Shown here: one piece after another, positions 26,022-36,252 of the stretch
Layout: each line of letters begins with the position of its first letter
How positions within the stretch are numbered: position 1 is the stretch's first letter
DNA from: Gammaproteobacteria bacterium
Lineage (GTDB): Bacteria; Pseudomonadota; Gammaproteobacteria; CAIRSR01
Assembly: GCA_963575655.1 (NCBI GenBank)
Contig: CAUYTY010000033.1
Coordinates: forward strand, 1-61,370
Length of the DNA: 61,370 bases
Direction of reading: 5' to 3'
Notes under the pieces: generated by a model
The model's database searches: none
Seen by the model: the letters and a program-made list of their open reading frames with translations, nothing else
What the model was told of the DNA's origin: nothing
Translations under genes and position numbers: made by a program

Positions 26022-28421
26022 TTATTCGCGCAACGTGGCATCGAATTCCGACGCTAATCGCTGCACCACAGAAGCTACGACGGCGTCTACTTCACTATCC
26101 TTTAGCGTGCGCGAAGGATCCTGCAAGGTCAATCCCATCGCAACACTTTTTCTTCCTGGTTCAATACCTTTTCCGGCATAGATGTCAAACGGCACGAGTC
26201 CTTGGAGTAGGGTTCCGGCGGTTGTGCGTACGCACCGCAACAATGCCTCGACGGACACCCCCTCTCCCACCAAGATCGCAAGATCACGACGGATGGCGGG
26301 AAACTTAGACAAGGGTTGGAACACCGCGCCCCCGCCAGCCTTGAGTGCCTCCAGGTCCAACTCAAAAACCACTGCCGATGAAACTCCTAGGTCGAGATGT
26401 TTCCCTAGGGCCGGGTGAAGGGTCCCGATCCAGCCCACCTGTTGTTCATCGCGCATCAATGCGGCACTTTGGCCGGGATGAAGGCTGGGGTGGACGCGAG
26501 GTTCGTAGCGCAACCCCACCCCTGCACCGACCTGGTCCGCAACGAGGGCCTCCAAATCGCCCTTGATGTCAAAAAAATCAACGGTTCGGCGTGGCTCACC
26601 CCATTGTTCGGGATAGGCCGCCCCGAGGGCAAGACCGGCGATGTGTACCGCTTGGCGCAAATCCGTTCCGGGGGGGGAGGCAGGGTTGGATACGAAGGTC
26701 CGTCCAATCTCGAACAACCGCACCCGCTCCTGTTGGCGGTGAAAGTTGTAACGCGCTGCTTGGACCAATCCTGGCCAAAGGCTGGTGCGCATCACCGCCA
26801 AATCTGTAGAAAGTGGATTGGCCAAGGGCAACGGTGCACGCTGCGGGTCGAGCGAAAATCGAAGGGTGGGATCCACAAAGCTGTAGGTAATGACTTCCTG
26901 GTAGTCCCGCGCCACCAAAAACCGAGCAGCCTTGGCGGGGTCCACGGTATTTTCAGGACGAGGACCCATCGCGGTGGCAATAGCTGGACGGGTGTGAGGG
27001 ATGTGTTCGTAACCCCTAACCCGTGCGAGTTCCTCGATTAGGTCGACCTCCAGGCTTATGTCGAAACGAAAGTCAGGGGGGGTGACCTGCCAGCCGTCGG
27101 GGATCCGTGCGACGGTCATCCCCAAGCGCGTGAGGATGTCCACGACCATTTCAGACTCAATCTCAACCCCGAGGAGGCGTTGGATACGAGATGGGCGCAG
27201 GGCAATAGCGGCGGGATTGGGGAGGTATTCTGCAGCAGCGACCTCGATCACCGGTCCGGGCGCACCGCCCACAATGTCGCGTAATAGGTGAGTGGCACGT
27301 TCTACGGCGGCACGTTGGAGGTTGGGGGCAACACCACGCTCAAAGCGATAGGAGGAGTCGGTCTGGAGGCCATAACGGCGCGGCCGACCGATGATGGCGG
27401 CCGGTGCGAAAAAGGCGCTTTCCAGGAATAGATCAGTCGTCCCCGCGCTGATAGCGCTGCCTTCACCACCCATAATGCCGGCCAGGGCCAATGGACCACG
27501 CTGGTCGGCGATGACCAGGGTATCGGGGTCTAGGGTAAGCGAGGCGCCGTCCAACAGGGTGATGGACTCGGCGGGCGTCGCCCGACGCACCACGATGCCA
27601 CCAGTAAGGCGGTTTAGGTCGAAGGCGTGCATGGGTTGACCAAGTTCGAGCATCACGTAGTTAGTGACATCAACCAAGGGACCCAGACTGCGCAAACCAC
27701 TCCGACGCAAGCGTTCTTGCATCCACAGGGGAGTAGGGCGCGTGCGATCTACGCCTCGGATCACTCGGCCCACATAGCGTGGGCAATCCTCAGGGGTACG
27801 TACTTCAACCGGGAAGGTATCCGTACCAGTAGCGGGTAGTGGATCCAAAACGGGACTGTGCACCGGGAGACGATTGCGTACCCCAACCTCACGGGCCAGA
27901 CCGGCCAGGGAGAGGCAATCACCACGATTGGGGGTGATATTCACCTCCAAGGTCACGTCATCCAGACCTAGAAAGGTACGCAGGTCGGCCCCTGGAGGGG
28001 CGTCGGCAGGCAGCTCCAGCAACCCCGCAGAAGTGGCGACAAGCCCCAACTCCACGGCGGAACAAAGCATCCCGTGGGACTCTACGCCCCGTAGTTTGGA
28101 GCGTCTGATACGGATTCCACCGGGAAGATTGGCTCCGGTCCGCGCACAGGGGGCGAACATTCCCGCGTAAACGTTGGCCGCACCGCACACAATTTGCAGT
28201 GGTTCTGCCTCTCCCACGTTCACTTGGCATACTCGCAACCGTTCCGCGTCAGGATGAGGCGCCACGGACACAACCTGTCCGACCACCACACCATCAAAGG
28301 CACCGGCAACCGGTTCGACGGCCTCTATCTCCAGACCGGCCAAGGTGAGTTGGGCTGCCAGCGTGGAGGTATCCACCGGCGGATCGACCCATTTCCGCAA
28401 CCACTGCACACTGATTTTCAT
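26022..28421 (-). CDS. pheT: Phenylalanyl-tRNA synthetase beta subunit
   Basis: A 799-residue protein with the expected domain order: N-terminal tRNA-binding OB domain (MKISVQWLRKWVDPPV ... VVGQVVSVAPHPDAERLRVC), B3/B4 editing core, B5 domain (around PSRIQRLLGVEIESEMVVDI), catalytic-like module (EELARVRGYEHIPHTRP) and C-terminal ferredoxin-like anticodon-binding domain (FQPLSKFPAIRRDLAILV). Length agrees with the family. It pairs with PheS; the gap to pheS is 73 bases. Confidence 0.98.
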   Translation of the reverse strand: MKISVQWLRKWVDPPVDTSTLAAQLTLAGLEIEAVEPVAGAFDGVVVGQVVSVAPHPDAERLRVCQVNVGEAEPLQIVCGAANVYAGMFAPCARTGANLPGGIRIRRSKLRGVESHGMLCSAVELGLVATSAGLLELPADAPPGADLRTFLGLDDVTLEVNITPNRGDCLSLAGLAREVGVRNRLPVHSPVLDPLPATGTDTFPVEVRTPEDCPRYVGRVIRGVDRTRPTPLWMQERLRRSGLRSLGPLVDVTNYVMLELGQPMHAFDLNRLTGGIVVRRATPAESITLLDGASLTLDPDTLVIADQRGPLALAGIMGGEGSAISAGTTDLFLESAFFAPAAIIGRPRRYGLQTDSSYRFERGVAPNLQRAAVERATHLLRDIVGGAPGPVIEVAAAEYLPNPAAIALRPSRIQRLLGVEIESEMVVDILTRLGMTVARIPDGWQVTPPDFRFDISLEVDLIEELARVRGYEHIPHTRPAIATAMGPRPENTVDPAKAARFLVARDYQEVITYSFVDPTLRFSLDPQRAPLPLANPLSTDLAVMRTSLWPGLVQAARYNFHRQQERVRLFEIGRTFVSNPASPPGTDLRQAVHIAGLALGAAYPEQWGEPRRTVDFFDIKGDLEALVADQVGAGVGLRYEPRVHPSLHPGQSAALMRDEQQVGWIGTLHPALGKHLDLGVSSAVVFELDLEALKAGGGAVFQPLSKFPAIRRDLAILVGEGVSVEALLRCVRTTAGTLLQGLVPFDIYAGKGIEPGRKSVAMGLTLQDPSRTLKDSEVDAVVASVVQRLASEFDATLRE

Positions 28422-28494
28422 CTTTTTTAATTTTGCGATAAAAGAGAAATTCTGTCGATTCTGACGCCGATTCCAACTTCAATTTCCAGCCCAC

Positions 28495-29520
<1,026 letters not shown>

Positions 29521-29536
29521 TTAGAATCATCCAAAT

Positions 29537-29565
29537 AAAAAGGGAAAGGCCGGACTGCCTTTCCC
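29537..29565 (-). terminator. Hairpin with T-run between rplT and pheS
   Basis: On the minus strand GGGAAAGGC / GCCTTTCCC pair perfectly over 9 bp with a 6 base loop, followed by TTTTTATT. It lies between the stop of rplT and the start of pheS. It either ends the ribosomal-protein transcript partially or serves as an attenuator for pheST. Confidence 0.7.
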
Positions 29566-29613
29566 CTGGAGCGACAGCCACCGCGTCCGATAGCGATGAC
29601 GCATACCGGGGCA

Positions 29614-29961
29614 TCAACCCTTGGCGCGTTCGGCCAAGGCGGCGAATGCTGGCTTGTCGAATACCGCCATATCGGCGAGAACCTTGCGGTCGATCTCAAT
29701 GGCGGCCAACTTCAAACCATTCATGAAGCGGCTGTAAGACAGGCCGCACTCGCGGGCCGCTGCATTAATACGAGCGATCCACAGGGCACGAAATTGGCGT
29801 TTTTTCTGACGGCGGTCACGGTAGGCATATTGTCCGGCCTTGGTAACCGCCTGGATAGCAACGCGGTAGACGTTTTTGCGCCGACCACGATAGCCCTTGG
29901 CCTGCTCTAAGACCTTTTTGTGGCGGGCGTGGGCGGTAGTGCCGCGTTTAACTCGGGGCAT
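29614..29961 (-). CDS. rplT: 50S ribosomal protein L20
   Basis: A 115-residue basic protein: [20 protein letters not shown], then [16 protein letters not shown] and [18 protein letters not shown], the full length of L20. It assembles early on 23S rRNA and in related bacteria also represses the operon. It follows rpmI after 13 bases. Confidence 0.98.
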   Translation of the reverse strand: MPRVKRGTTAHARHKKVLEQAKGYRGRRKNVYRVAIQAVTKAGQYAYRDRRQKKRQFRALWIARINAAARECGLSYSRFMNGLKLAAIEIDRKVLADMAVFDKPAFAALAERAKG

Positions 29962-29974
29962 GGTCTCGATCTCT

Positions 29975-30175
29975 TCAAATGGTGTATGGCATCATCTGCC
30001 GCACAGCGCGTACATCAGAGGGACTGATCATCGCTGTGGGGCGTAGATTCCGTTTACGCTTGGTACTTTTCTTGGTGAGGATGTGGTTCAGGTGGGAGTG
30101 AGCACACTTATAACCACCAGAGGCGGTGCGCTGGAAGCGCTTGGCCGCACCACTGTTAGTTTTAATCTTCGGCAT
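29975..30175 (-). CDS. rpmI: 50S ribosomal protein L35
   Basis: A 66-residue L35: [20 protein letters not shown], then [19 protein letters not shown] and a short tail. It lies between infC (34 bases) and rplT, the standard order. Confidence 0.98.
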   Translation of the reverse strand: MPKIKTNSGAAKRFQRTASGGYKCAHSHLNHILTKKSTKRKRNLRPTAMISPSDVRAVRQMMPYTI

Positions 30176-30209
30176 TGGGTTGGATTCTCCACGGAAAATT
30201 TAATGGCGG

Positions 30210-30737
30210 CTAATGTCCAGGTTTCTTTTTGGGGGCAATCATCATCGTCATCTGGCGGCCTTCCATTTTCGCCGTTTGTTCAACGACGCCAAGCTCTCCG
30301 ACATCTGCCTCTAAACGGTCAAGGAGCTTTTTGCCCAACTCTGGATGAGCAAACTCCCGTCCCCGAAAGCGCAGGGTGATCTTAGCCTTGTCGCCTTCTT
30401 CCAGGAACCGGATAATGTTGCGTAGTTTGATCTGATAATCCCCTTCGTCAGTCCCGGGACGAAACTTAATTTCCTTGACTTGAATCTGCTTCTGCTTCTT
30501 TTTAGCCGTCGCCTTACGTTTATTTTCTTCGAAGATAAACTTGCCGTAGTCCATGATACGGCAGACGGGGGGTTTGGCTTGAGGGGCAATTTCCACCAGA
30601 TCCAGCTCGGCCTCCATAGCCATTTGCTGGGCCTTGGAGACGGCTACCACGCCGATCTGTTCGCCATCCGCGCCGAGTAGGCGAACCTCGGGCGCGTTGA
30701 TCTCCTCGTTTAATCGGACGGTCTTTTCTGCGACGAT
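30210..30737 (-). CDS. infC: Translation initiation factor IF-3 (ATC start)
   Basis: The frame extends upstream of its first ATG/GTG candidates. IF-3 normally begins with a peptide like xxKRxRxNEEI; here the sequence [20 protein letters not shown] starts at ATC 30737-30735. A ribosome-binding GGAGG sits 8 bases before it, overlapping the end of thrS. The rare ATT/ATC-type start of infC is the classic feature used for autoregulation by IF-3. From this ATC the product is 175 residues, close to the family length. Beginning at the GTG at 30650 would drop the conserved N-terminal strand, so it is rejected. N-domain and C-domain ([28 protein letters not shown]) are complete. Confidence 0.93.
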   Translation of the reverse strand: MVAEKTVRLNEEINAPEVRLLGADGEQIGVVAVSKAQQMAMEAELDLVEIAPQAKPPVCRIMDYGKFIFEENKRKATAKKKQKQIQVKEIKFRPGTDEGDYQIKLRNIIRFLEEGDKAKITLRFRGREFAHPELGKKLLDRLEADVGELGVVEQTAKMEGRQMTMMIAPKKKPGH

Positions 30738-30740
30738 GTT

Positions 30741-32666
30741 TCAGCCCTCCACTACAGTTCGGCCGTGACTCGCCACCTCGACGGCGAGTCGCGCACCCAA
30801 ATCCTGGAGCCCCATGGCACCCAGGTCCTTGCCGGTGCGGGTACGCACGGACACAGTCTGATTCTCCACCTCACGATCCCCCACTACCAGCAGATAGGGG
30901 ACACGCTGCAAGGTATGTTCCCGGATTTTAAAGCCCAACTTTTCATTCCTCAAGTCTGAAACTACGCGCAGTCCCTGTTTTTTTAGGAGCTTCTCCGCCT
31001 CGGCGGCATAGGTCGCGTGGCGTTCGGTAAGGCTGAGGACCACTGCTTGAACCGGTGCGAGCCAAACAGGCAACGCCCCGGTGTGTTCCTCGATAAGAAT
31101 GCCGATGAAGCGCTCCATAGAGCCGAGAATGGCCCGGTGCAGCATCACTGGTACCCGTCGGGCACCGTCCTCGGCCACGTAGTTCGCCCCCAGGCGGCCA
31201 GGCATCGAGAAGTCTACCTGGATGGTCCCGCACTGCCAAACGCGAGCCAGGCAATCGCGTAGCGAAAATTCAATCTTGGGTCCGTAAAAGGCGCCTTCCC
31301 CAGGCTGAAGGTCGAAGGTCAGACCACGCGCATTCAGTGCCTGCTCCAGGGCGTGCTCGGCCTTGTCCCAGTCCTCGTCCGTGCCTACCCTCTGGGCCGG
31401 ACGGGTAGAGAGTTTGACCAGGACATCCCGAAATCCGAAATCGTCGTAGACCTTGAAGACCAAATCGATAAAGGCGCTCACCTCAGACTGGATCTGGTCC
31501 TCCGTGCAGAAGATATGGGCATCATCTTGGACAAAGTTGCGTACCCGCATCAGTCCATGCAGTGTCCCCGACGCCTCGTTGCGATGGCAGGAACCGAACT
31601 CCGCCAAACGCAGGGGTAGGTCTCGGTAGCTCCGTAGCCCCTGGTTGTAGATCTGGATATGGGCGGGGCAATTCATGGGCTTGATGGCGTACTCCCGATT
31701 CTCTGAGCGGGTAGTAAACATCGCCTCCCGGAATTTCTCCCAGTGACCAGAGCGTTCCCACAGCGAGCGGTCGATGACTTCGGGGGTATGGACCTCTTGA
31801 TAACCGTTTTCGCGCAACAAGTCGCGGATGTACTGTTCAACCACCTTGTAGATGCGCCAGCCCTTGTCGTGCCAGAACACCATACCCGGTGCCTCTTCCT
31901 GATGGTGAAAGAGGTCAAGTTGTCGACCCAGACGGCGATGGTCGCGCTTCTCCGCCTCTTCCAGGCGGTGGAGATATTCTTTGAGCTGCTTGCGGTCGGC
32001 CCAGGCCGTCCCGTAGATGCGCTGGAGCATCTCGTTACGGGAGTCACCACGCCAATAGGCCCCCGCCACCTTCATCAGTCGAAAGGCTTTGAGACGACCG
32101 GTACTCGGCACATGGGGACCCCGGCAAAGGTCAATAAAGTCTCCCTGCCGGTAGAGGGAAATAGCATCAACCGATGGAATAGAGGCAATGATCTCTGCCT
32201 TGTAGCGCTCACCCATCCCGGTAAAGAAGGCGACCGCCTCGTCGCGTGGCATGACGCTACGCTCCACCGGAAGGTCTTTGGCGGCAAGATCTTCCATGCG
32301 CGCCTGAATTATCTCCAAGTCATCGGGAGTAAAGGGGCGAGCGTAGGCGAAGTCGTAGTAGAACCCATCCTCCACCACTGGACCGATGGTAACCTGGGCT
32401 TCGGGGAATAACTGTTTGACCGCTTGCGCCAAGAGATGGGCTGTGGAGTGACGGATAACCGCAAGACCATAGGGGTCATCCCCGGTGACAATGGCCAGGG
32501 TTGTATCATGGTCGAGGAGCGTCGAGGTATCTACCAGATGTCCATCTACCCTGCCTGCCACGGCAACACGAGCCAGACCGGCACCGATGGAAGCGGCAAC
32601 CTCTTGCACAGTTAGGGGATGGTCGAAACAACGTTCGGATCCATCGGGAAGCGTAACGACCAGCAT
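30741..32666 (-). CDS. thrS: Threonyl-tRNA synthetase
   Basis: A 641-residue class II synthetase. It has the N-terminal TGS domain ([20 protein letters not shown]), the editing domain with zinc-type residues [16 protein letters not shown] and [10 protein letters not shown], and the catalytic core with [22 protein letters not shown], then [11 protein letters not shown] and a C-terminal anticodon-binding domain ([17 protein letters not shown]). Length fits. It is the first gene of the operon and ends 3 bases before infC's start codon. The upstream tRNA-Val terminator separates them. Confidence 0.98.
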   Translation of the reverse strand: MLVVTLPDGSERCFDHPLTVQEVAASIGAGLARVAVAGRVDGHLVDTSTLLDHDTTLAIVTGDDPYGLAVIRHSTAHLLAQAVKQLFPEAQVTIGPVVEDGFYYDFAYARPFTPDDLEIIQARMEDLAAKDLPVERSVMPRDEAVAFFTGMGERYKAEIIASIPSVDAISLYRQGDFIDLCRGPHVPSTGRLKAFRLMKVAGAYWRGDSRNEMLQRIYGTAWADRKQLKEYLHRLEEAEKRDHRRLGRQLDLFHHQEEAPGMVFWHDKGWRIYKVVEQYIRDLLRENGYQEVHTPEVIDRSLWERSGHWEKFREAMFTTRSENREYAIKPMNCPAHIQIYNQGLRSYRDLPLRLAEFGSCHRNEASGTLHGLMRVRNFVQDDAHIFCTEDQIQSEVSAFIDLVFKVYDDFGFRDVLVKLSTRPAQRVGTDEDWDKAEHALEQALNARGLTFDLQPGEGAFYGPKIEFSLRDCLARVWQCGTIQVDFSMPGRLGANYVAEDGARRVPVMLHRAILGSMERFIGILIEEHTGALPVWLAPVQAVVLSLTERHATYAAEAEKLLKKQGLRVVSDLRNEKLGFKIREHTLQRVPYLLVVGDREVENQTVSVRTRTGKDLGAMGLQDLGARLAVEVASHGRTVVEG

Positions 32667-32707
32667 GACGGTTGGATTCGGGATGGCAAAGTGCCCGTGA
32701 GAAAATC

Positions 32708-32734
32708 AAAAAAGGCACTGCAAAGCAGTGCCTT
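32708..32734 (-). terminator. Intrinsic terminator after tRNA-Val
   Basis: On the minus strand AAGGCACTGC / GCAGTGCCTT form a 10 bp stem with a 3 base loop, followed by TTTTTTG. It lies 18 bases beyond the CCA end of tRNA-Val and before thrS. Confidence 0.9.
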
Positions 32735-32751
32735 ATGAGTCGGTAAGCATT

Positions 32752-32826
32752 TGGTAGGCGCGAGTGGTATCGAACCACCGACCACTACCATGTCAAGGTA
32801 GTGCTCTACCACTGAGCTACGCGCCT
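32752..32826 (-). tRNA. tRNA-Val(GAC)
   Basis: On the minus strand a complete cloverleaf: acceptor AGGCGCG/CGCGCCT, D arm GCTC...GAGC, anticodon arm CTACC-TTGACAT-GGTAG with anticodon GAC, T arm GGTGG-TTCGATA-CCACT. The CCA end is encoded (32752-32754). The anticodon decodes GUC valine. A good -10/-35 pair lies upstream and a terminator directly downstream. Confidence 0.95.
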
Positions 32827-32836
32827 AAGGATCCCT

Positions 32837-32865
32837 AGATTAGCCTTGCTTGCGAAACCACGCAA
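32837..32865 (-). promoter_or_regulatory. Candidate sigma-70 promoter for tRNA-Val
   Basis: Minus strand: TTGCGT (32860-32865), a 17 base spacer and TAATCT (32837-32842); the mature tRNA start is 10 bases further on. Spacing and -10 are near consensus. Confidence 0.5.
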
Positions 32866-32983
32866 GCCTTTGTCGGCGGATTGTTAGCGATCTAGCAACC
32901 TAGCAACCAGGCAGGTAGACAAAGACCCGCCGCGTCTGCACAATACCCGGCTTTCTCCGTTCAGCCCCCCAGGAGTCATCCCT

Positions 32984-33265
32984 TTGGCCAACACTGCCCA
33001 AGCAAAGAAGCGCGCGCGCCAAGCCGAAATCCGTCGTCAACAGAACGTTAATCACCGCTCCAAACTGCGTACCTACATCAAGAAGGTGGTCAAAGCCATC
33101 GGCAGCGGTGACCGCACCCAGGCCGAAACTGCCTACAAAGATGCGGTCCCTATCATTGATAGCATGGCCCGTAAGGGTATTATTCACACTAACAAGGCAG
33201 CCCGGCACAAGAGCCGTCTCAACCATCACATCCATGGGATGGCAGTGGCAGCAGCCGCTGGTTGA
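32984..33265 (+). CDS. rpsT: 30S ribosomal protein S20 (TTG start)
   Basis: A 93-residue S20: MANTAQAKKRARQAEIRRQQ, then KLRTYIKKVVKAIGSGDRTQA and HTNKAARHKSRLNHHI. The only in-frame start that preserves the conserved N-terminus is TTG at 32984, 8 bases after an AGGAG. A TTG start is also used by rpsT of Escherichia coli, where it is tied to autoregulation, so this looks conserved and functional. Confidence 0.96.
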   Translation: MANTAQAKKRARQAEIRRQQNVNHRSKLRTYIKKVVKAIGSGDRTQAETAYKDAVPIIDSMARKGIIHTNKAARHKSRLNHHIHGMAVAAAAG

Positions 33266-33434
33266 TGAAGGCTGCGGTGTAGGTAAGCCTGTCTTCCTGT
33301 GTTTCAGCGCCAACCTGCCGGTTTTTGAGCCGGTGGGTCGTTGCCTGCGATTCCGCCAGATTTTAATCGTTTACCCTGTGGTAGGCGGTAGTCTGGTCTG
33401 TCGCCCCTCGAAATGGCCAGAGTCCAGGACCTTG

Positions 33435-34208
33435 TCACGGATGGATCTCTCCGGTCCTGGCTACGGTCCACACTTCGATCTCCCTCGCCTCTGCCTGGCG
33501 CAGCACCTGAGCAAATGCCTCCACCGTATTGCCAGTGGTTACCACGTCATCGAAGATTGCCACTCGGCGCCCCGCTATCCTCTCCCTCCCCGCGACGGCA
33601 AAGGCTCCATGCACGTTGCTTTGCCGCATTTTCGCACCGATGAGAGACTGCGCAGCGGTAGCTCGTACCCGTCGACACAGAGTGGGGGCTATGGATAGCC
33701 CCAAGCGTCGAGCAACGGGGCGCGCCAGTTCTAGAGCCTGGTTATAGCCGCGCGCCCGTAGTCGGGTTGGGTGGAGGGGAACCGGTAGGATCAACTCGGG
33801 TAGAGGTGCTTCTCGGGCTGTTAGATAATCGGCCAACAGTTCACCCAACAGGCGAGCGTGCGCAAGGTGGCCGTAGAATTTGAGATTGACGATCAGATGA
33901 TCCACAGGTGGCTCGTAGGAGAATGCAGCGAACATGCGGTCATAGGATGGTGGACGCTGTTGGCAACGACCACATAGATTGGAAACGGGGAAAAGCACGG
34001 ACAGAGGTAGACCGCAACGTAGACAGACGGTTTCGGTCCAGGGCAGATCGGCTCTACAACCAGGACACAGGTCCAATCCTTCACCACGACCTCCGCACAA
34101 GACGCAGACCGGTGGGAACAGGGTTTCGTGTACAAAATTTGTCCAGTGATGAACGATACCGCCCAACCCCAACGAATGCTTGATCCATTCCCTCGGTGTT
34201 ATCGCCAT
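33435..34208 (-). CDS. comF: ComF-family phosphoribosyltransferase-like protein
   Basis: About 257 residues from the ATG at 34208, which has AGGAG 7 bases upstream; an earlier ATG at 34262 has no good ribosome-binding site. The N-terminal zinc-ribbon reads CVLCGGRGEGLDLCPGC ... CLRCGLPLS ... CGRC. The C-terminal phosphoribosyltransferase part has LILPVPLHPTRLRARGYNQA and the PRPP loop VAIFDDVVTTGNT. ComF/GntX proteins are needed for DNA uptake in some bacteria, but their chemistry is not clear. Isolated gene, convergent with rpsT. Confidence 0.92.
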   Translation of the reverse strand: MAITPREWIKHSLGLGGIVHHWTNFVHETLFPPVCVLCGGRGEGLDLCPGCRADLPWTETVCLRCGLPLSVLFPVSNLCGRCQQRPPSYDRMFAAFSYEPPVDHLIVNLKFYGHLAHARLLGELLADYLTAREAPLPELILPVPLHPTRLRARGYNQALELARPVARRLGLSIAPTLCRRVRATAAQSLIGAKMRQSNVHGAFAVAGRERIAGRRVAIFDDVVTTGNTVEAFAQVLRQAEAREIEVWTVARTGEIHP

Positions 34209-34262
34209 GAGTATTCTCCTGCATATAAAATATAGCGGTATTTCTGTTTCACTGGTCAACAC

Positions 34263-34831
34263 AACAAAGTCTAACCCGATCTAAATCTCCTCGGGAGCGC
34301 AACCATATTGGTCGCACAAAAGCGGGCGGGACATTCATTTTTCCAGGAGGGGCGATCAAGAATTACTGATTCAATCTACTGGCTATCGGTTGTATTTTAG
34401 ATTGCCGTTCTCCGAAACTTACCCATCTATCACGATGACAAATGGTGTTCGGTTCCTACTTCATCGAGGCCGCCCAGAGAATGGCTTGGTTTTCGCCAGT
34501 AAGACTCCCCTTAGCGGGGAGTTTTACGCGGATTGCGCCGCAGCCGACAACTCCCTCAGGTCTCACGATCTCTCCACAGGCTTAAGATTCCGTGGAACTC
34601 ACGGTACGTTGATATTGTTGACTATCCAGTTTGGTTTAGCAAACGAGCCGAGGTGGATAAAAACATCCAGTGGTCCTATGTCGAGGGGGTGTATCTGTGA
34701 ATGTATGTCCATAAAAGAGCACATACCTGACACCAGTCGATTACCCCTGCCCTCTCGCTGGGAGGGAGCGAATGGTTACGCAGTTGCTAACTCTAGGCTG
34801 CGGCTCACAATTCATGGAGATTAGGCAACCA
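34263..34831. other. Intergenic gap, no recognisable gene
   Basis: A plus-strand frame (34390-34824) of 144 codons gives a low-complexity, composition-odd protein that I do not recognise, and I do not regard it as a gene. The one clear structure is a hairpin at 34504-34522. Nothing else is seen. Confidence 0.4.
34504..34526 (+). terminator. Terminator-like hairpin
   Basis: ACTCCCC-TTAGC-GGGGAGT followed by TTTTA. A 7 bp GC-rich stem, 5 base loop and a short T-run on the plus strand. No gene of the plus strand ends just before it, so it may be a relic, for example of an IS200/IS605 end. Confidence 0.4.
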
Positions 34832-36166
34832 ATGTCGATTTGGGTCCAGATTTCACTCATTTGCTTATTGATATTGCTTAATGGTTTTTTTGCCATGTCC
34901 GAGCTTGCCCTCATGCTGGCGCGCAAGGTACGTCTGGAGACCATGGCCAAAAATGGCAGCCGTGGAGCGCGGATGGCGCTAGCTCTGGCGGCAAAACCCG
35001 CTCGTTTTCTATCCACGGTGCAGGTTGGTATCACGCTAGTGGGGATCTGTACTGGTGCGCTTACCGGGGCCACCTTGGCCGAAAAAGCAGGGCACTGGCT
35101 ACTTACCGAGGTGCCGGAACTCGGGCACTGGGCTGCGCCACTAGCCCTCATTGTAGTACTCACAGTCGTTGGGTATTTATCTCTGGTGGGTGAGTTGGCC
35201 CCCAAACAACTCGCAATTTTCAGCCCCGAGGCGATTGCGATCGTTGTAGCGTGGCCGATGCGTGTGTTGTCGGCAGTAACTGCCCCCATGGTGTGGTTGC
35301 TGGAGACATCCATCCATCTGGTACTACGACTCCTCGGTCGCCACGAGGCGACGCCTCAGACTGTTACCGAGGAGGAGGTACGGGCCTTTATTGCGGAAGG
35401 AGCCCGCTCAGGGGCACTCAAACCCGCCGAGCGCGACATGATGGCGGGCGTTATGCGTCTCGCCGATTGGCGGGTACGTGTCTTCATGACTCCACGGCCA
35501 AGCATTCACTGGATCGACATCGATGATGACTCCCCAACCGTACAACGTAAGCTGCGGGAGAGTAACTATTCTCGGCTCCCAGTGGGCAGGGGGGATCTAG
35601 ACGAATTGCTGGGGATAGTGCAGGCCAAGGACCTTCTTGACCAGATTTTGGATGGCCATCCCTTGGATATCCGTGCAGCATTGCGTGAGGCAGTGGTGGT
35701 CCATGATGGTAGTCCGGCGTTGGGGGTGTTGGAGGTGCTGCGGGCATCGCCGTTGCACTTGGCAATGGTGGTGGATGAGTACGGCAGCGTCCAAGGCATC
35801 ATCACCGCCACGGATATACTGCAAGCCATTGTGGGCAGTTTGGCCAAACCCGATGCAGAGCCAAGCCCAGGGGTAGTTCAACGCAAGGATGGAAGTTGGC
35901 TGGTAGATGGTGACCTAGCCTTCGATATGGCCCGTGACCTGTTGAACCTCAAGGATCTACCCTCTGGCGAAGGAGAGTACACAACGGTAGCGGGTTTCAT
36001 TCTTACGCATCTTGGGCATATTCCCATCGCCGGAGAATATTTTTACTGGAGCAACTATCGCTTTGAGGTGTTGGATATGGACGGCCGACGCATCGATAAG
36101 TTATTGGTGATGTGTCAAGGTGAAGAGATTGACGGATGTGACGATGAGAACCTCCCGTCATTCTAA
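34832..36166 (+). CDS. CNNM/CorC-type transporter (DUF21 plus CBS pair plus CorC domain)
   Basis: About 444 residues from ATG 34832 (GGAGATTAGG lies upstream; ATGs at 34772 and 34814 are also open). Residues 1-190 hold the DUF21 membrane domain (ISLICLLILLNGFFAMSELALML, LVGICTGALTGATLAEKAG, LIVVLTVVGYLSLVGELAPKQ with the conserved GELAPK). Then come two CBS domains (MTPRPSIHWIDIDDDSP; HLAMVVDEYGSVQGIITATD) and a C-terminal CorC/HlyC domain (GEYTTVAGFILTHLGHIP). The family handles divalent cations such as Mg2+ or Co2+. The old name haemolysin is historical. Substrate not determinable from sequence. Confidence 0.92.
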   Translation: MSIWVQISLICLLILLNGFFAMSELALMLARKVRLETMAKNGSRGARMALALAAKPARFLSTVQVGITLVGICTGALTGATLAEKAGHWLLTEVPELGHWAAPLALIVVLTVVGYLSLVGELAPKQLAIFSPEAIAIVVAWPMRVLSAVTAPMVWLLETSIHLVLRLLGRHEATPQTVTEEEVRAFIAEGARSGALKPAERDMMAGVMRLADWRVRVFMTPRPSIHWIDIDDDSPTVQRKLRESNYSRLPVGRGDLDELLGIVQAKDLLDQILDGHPLDIRAALREAVVVHDGSPALGVLEVLRASPLHLAMVVDEYGSVQGIITATDILQAIVGSLAKPDAEPSPGVVQRKDGSWLVDGDLAFDMARDLLNLKDLPSGEGEYTTVAGFILTHLGHIPIAGEYFYWSNYRFEVLDMDGRRIDKLLVMCQGEEIDGCDDENLPSF

Positions 36167-36252
36167 AAGCGACGCCCTCTTAATTACTGCTTGCCAACGG
36201 GAACCGCCAGAATCACCACAAGCAGCCGCCCCCCTCTAACGATGATCGATTG

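Noticed and set aside
26415-27041. 208-codon plus-strand ORF opposite pheT
   Set aside because: Lies wholly within pheT, no motif, no ribosome-binding site; a shadow of a GC-rich gene.
31743-32411. 222-codon plus-strand ORF opposite thrS
   Set aside because: Same reasoning; complementary to a highly conserved gene.
34390-34824. 144-codon plus-strand ORF before the CNNM-type gene
   Set aside because: No recognisable domain, overlaps the next gene's start region and contains the terminator-like hairpin; not convincing as a gene.
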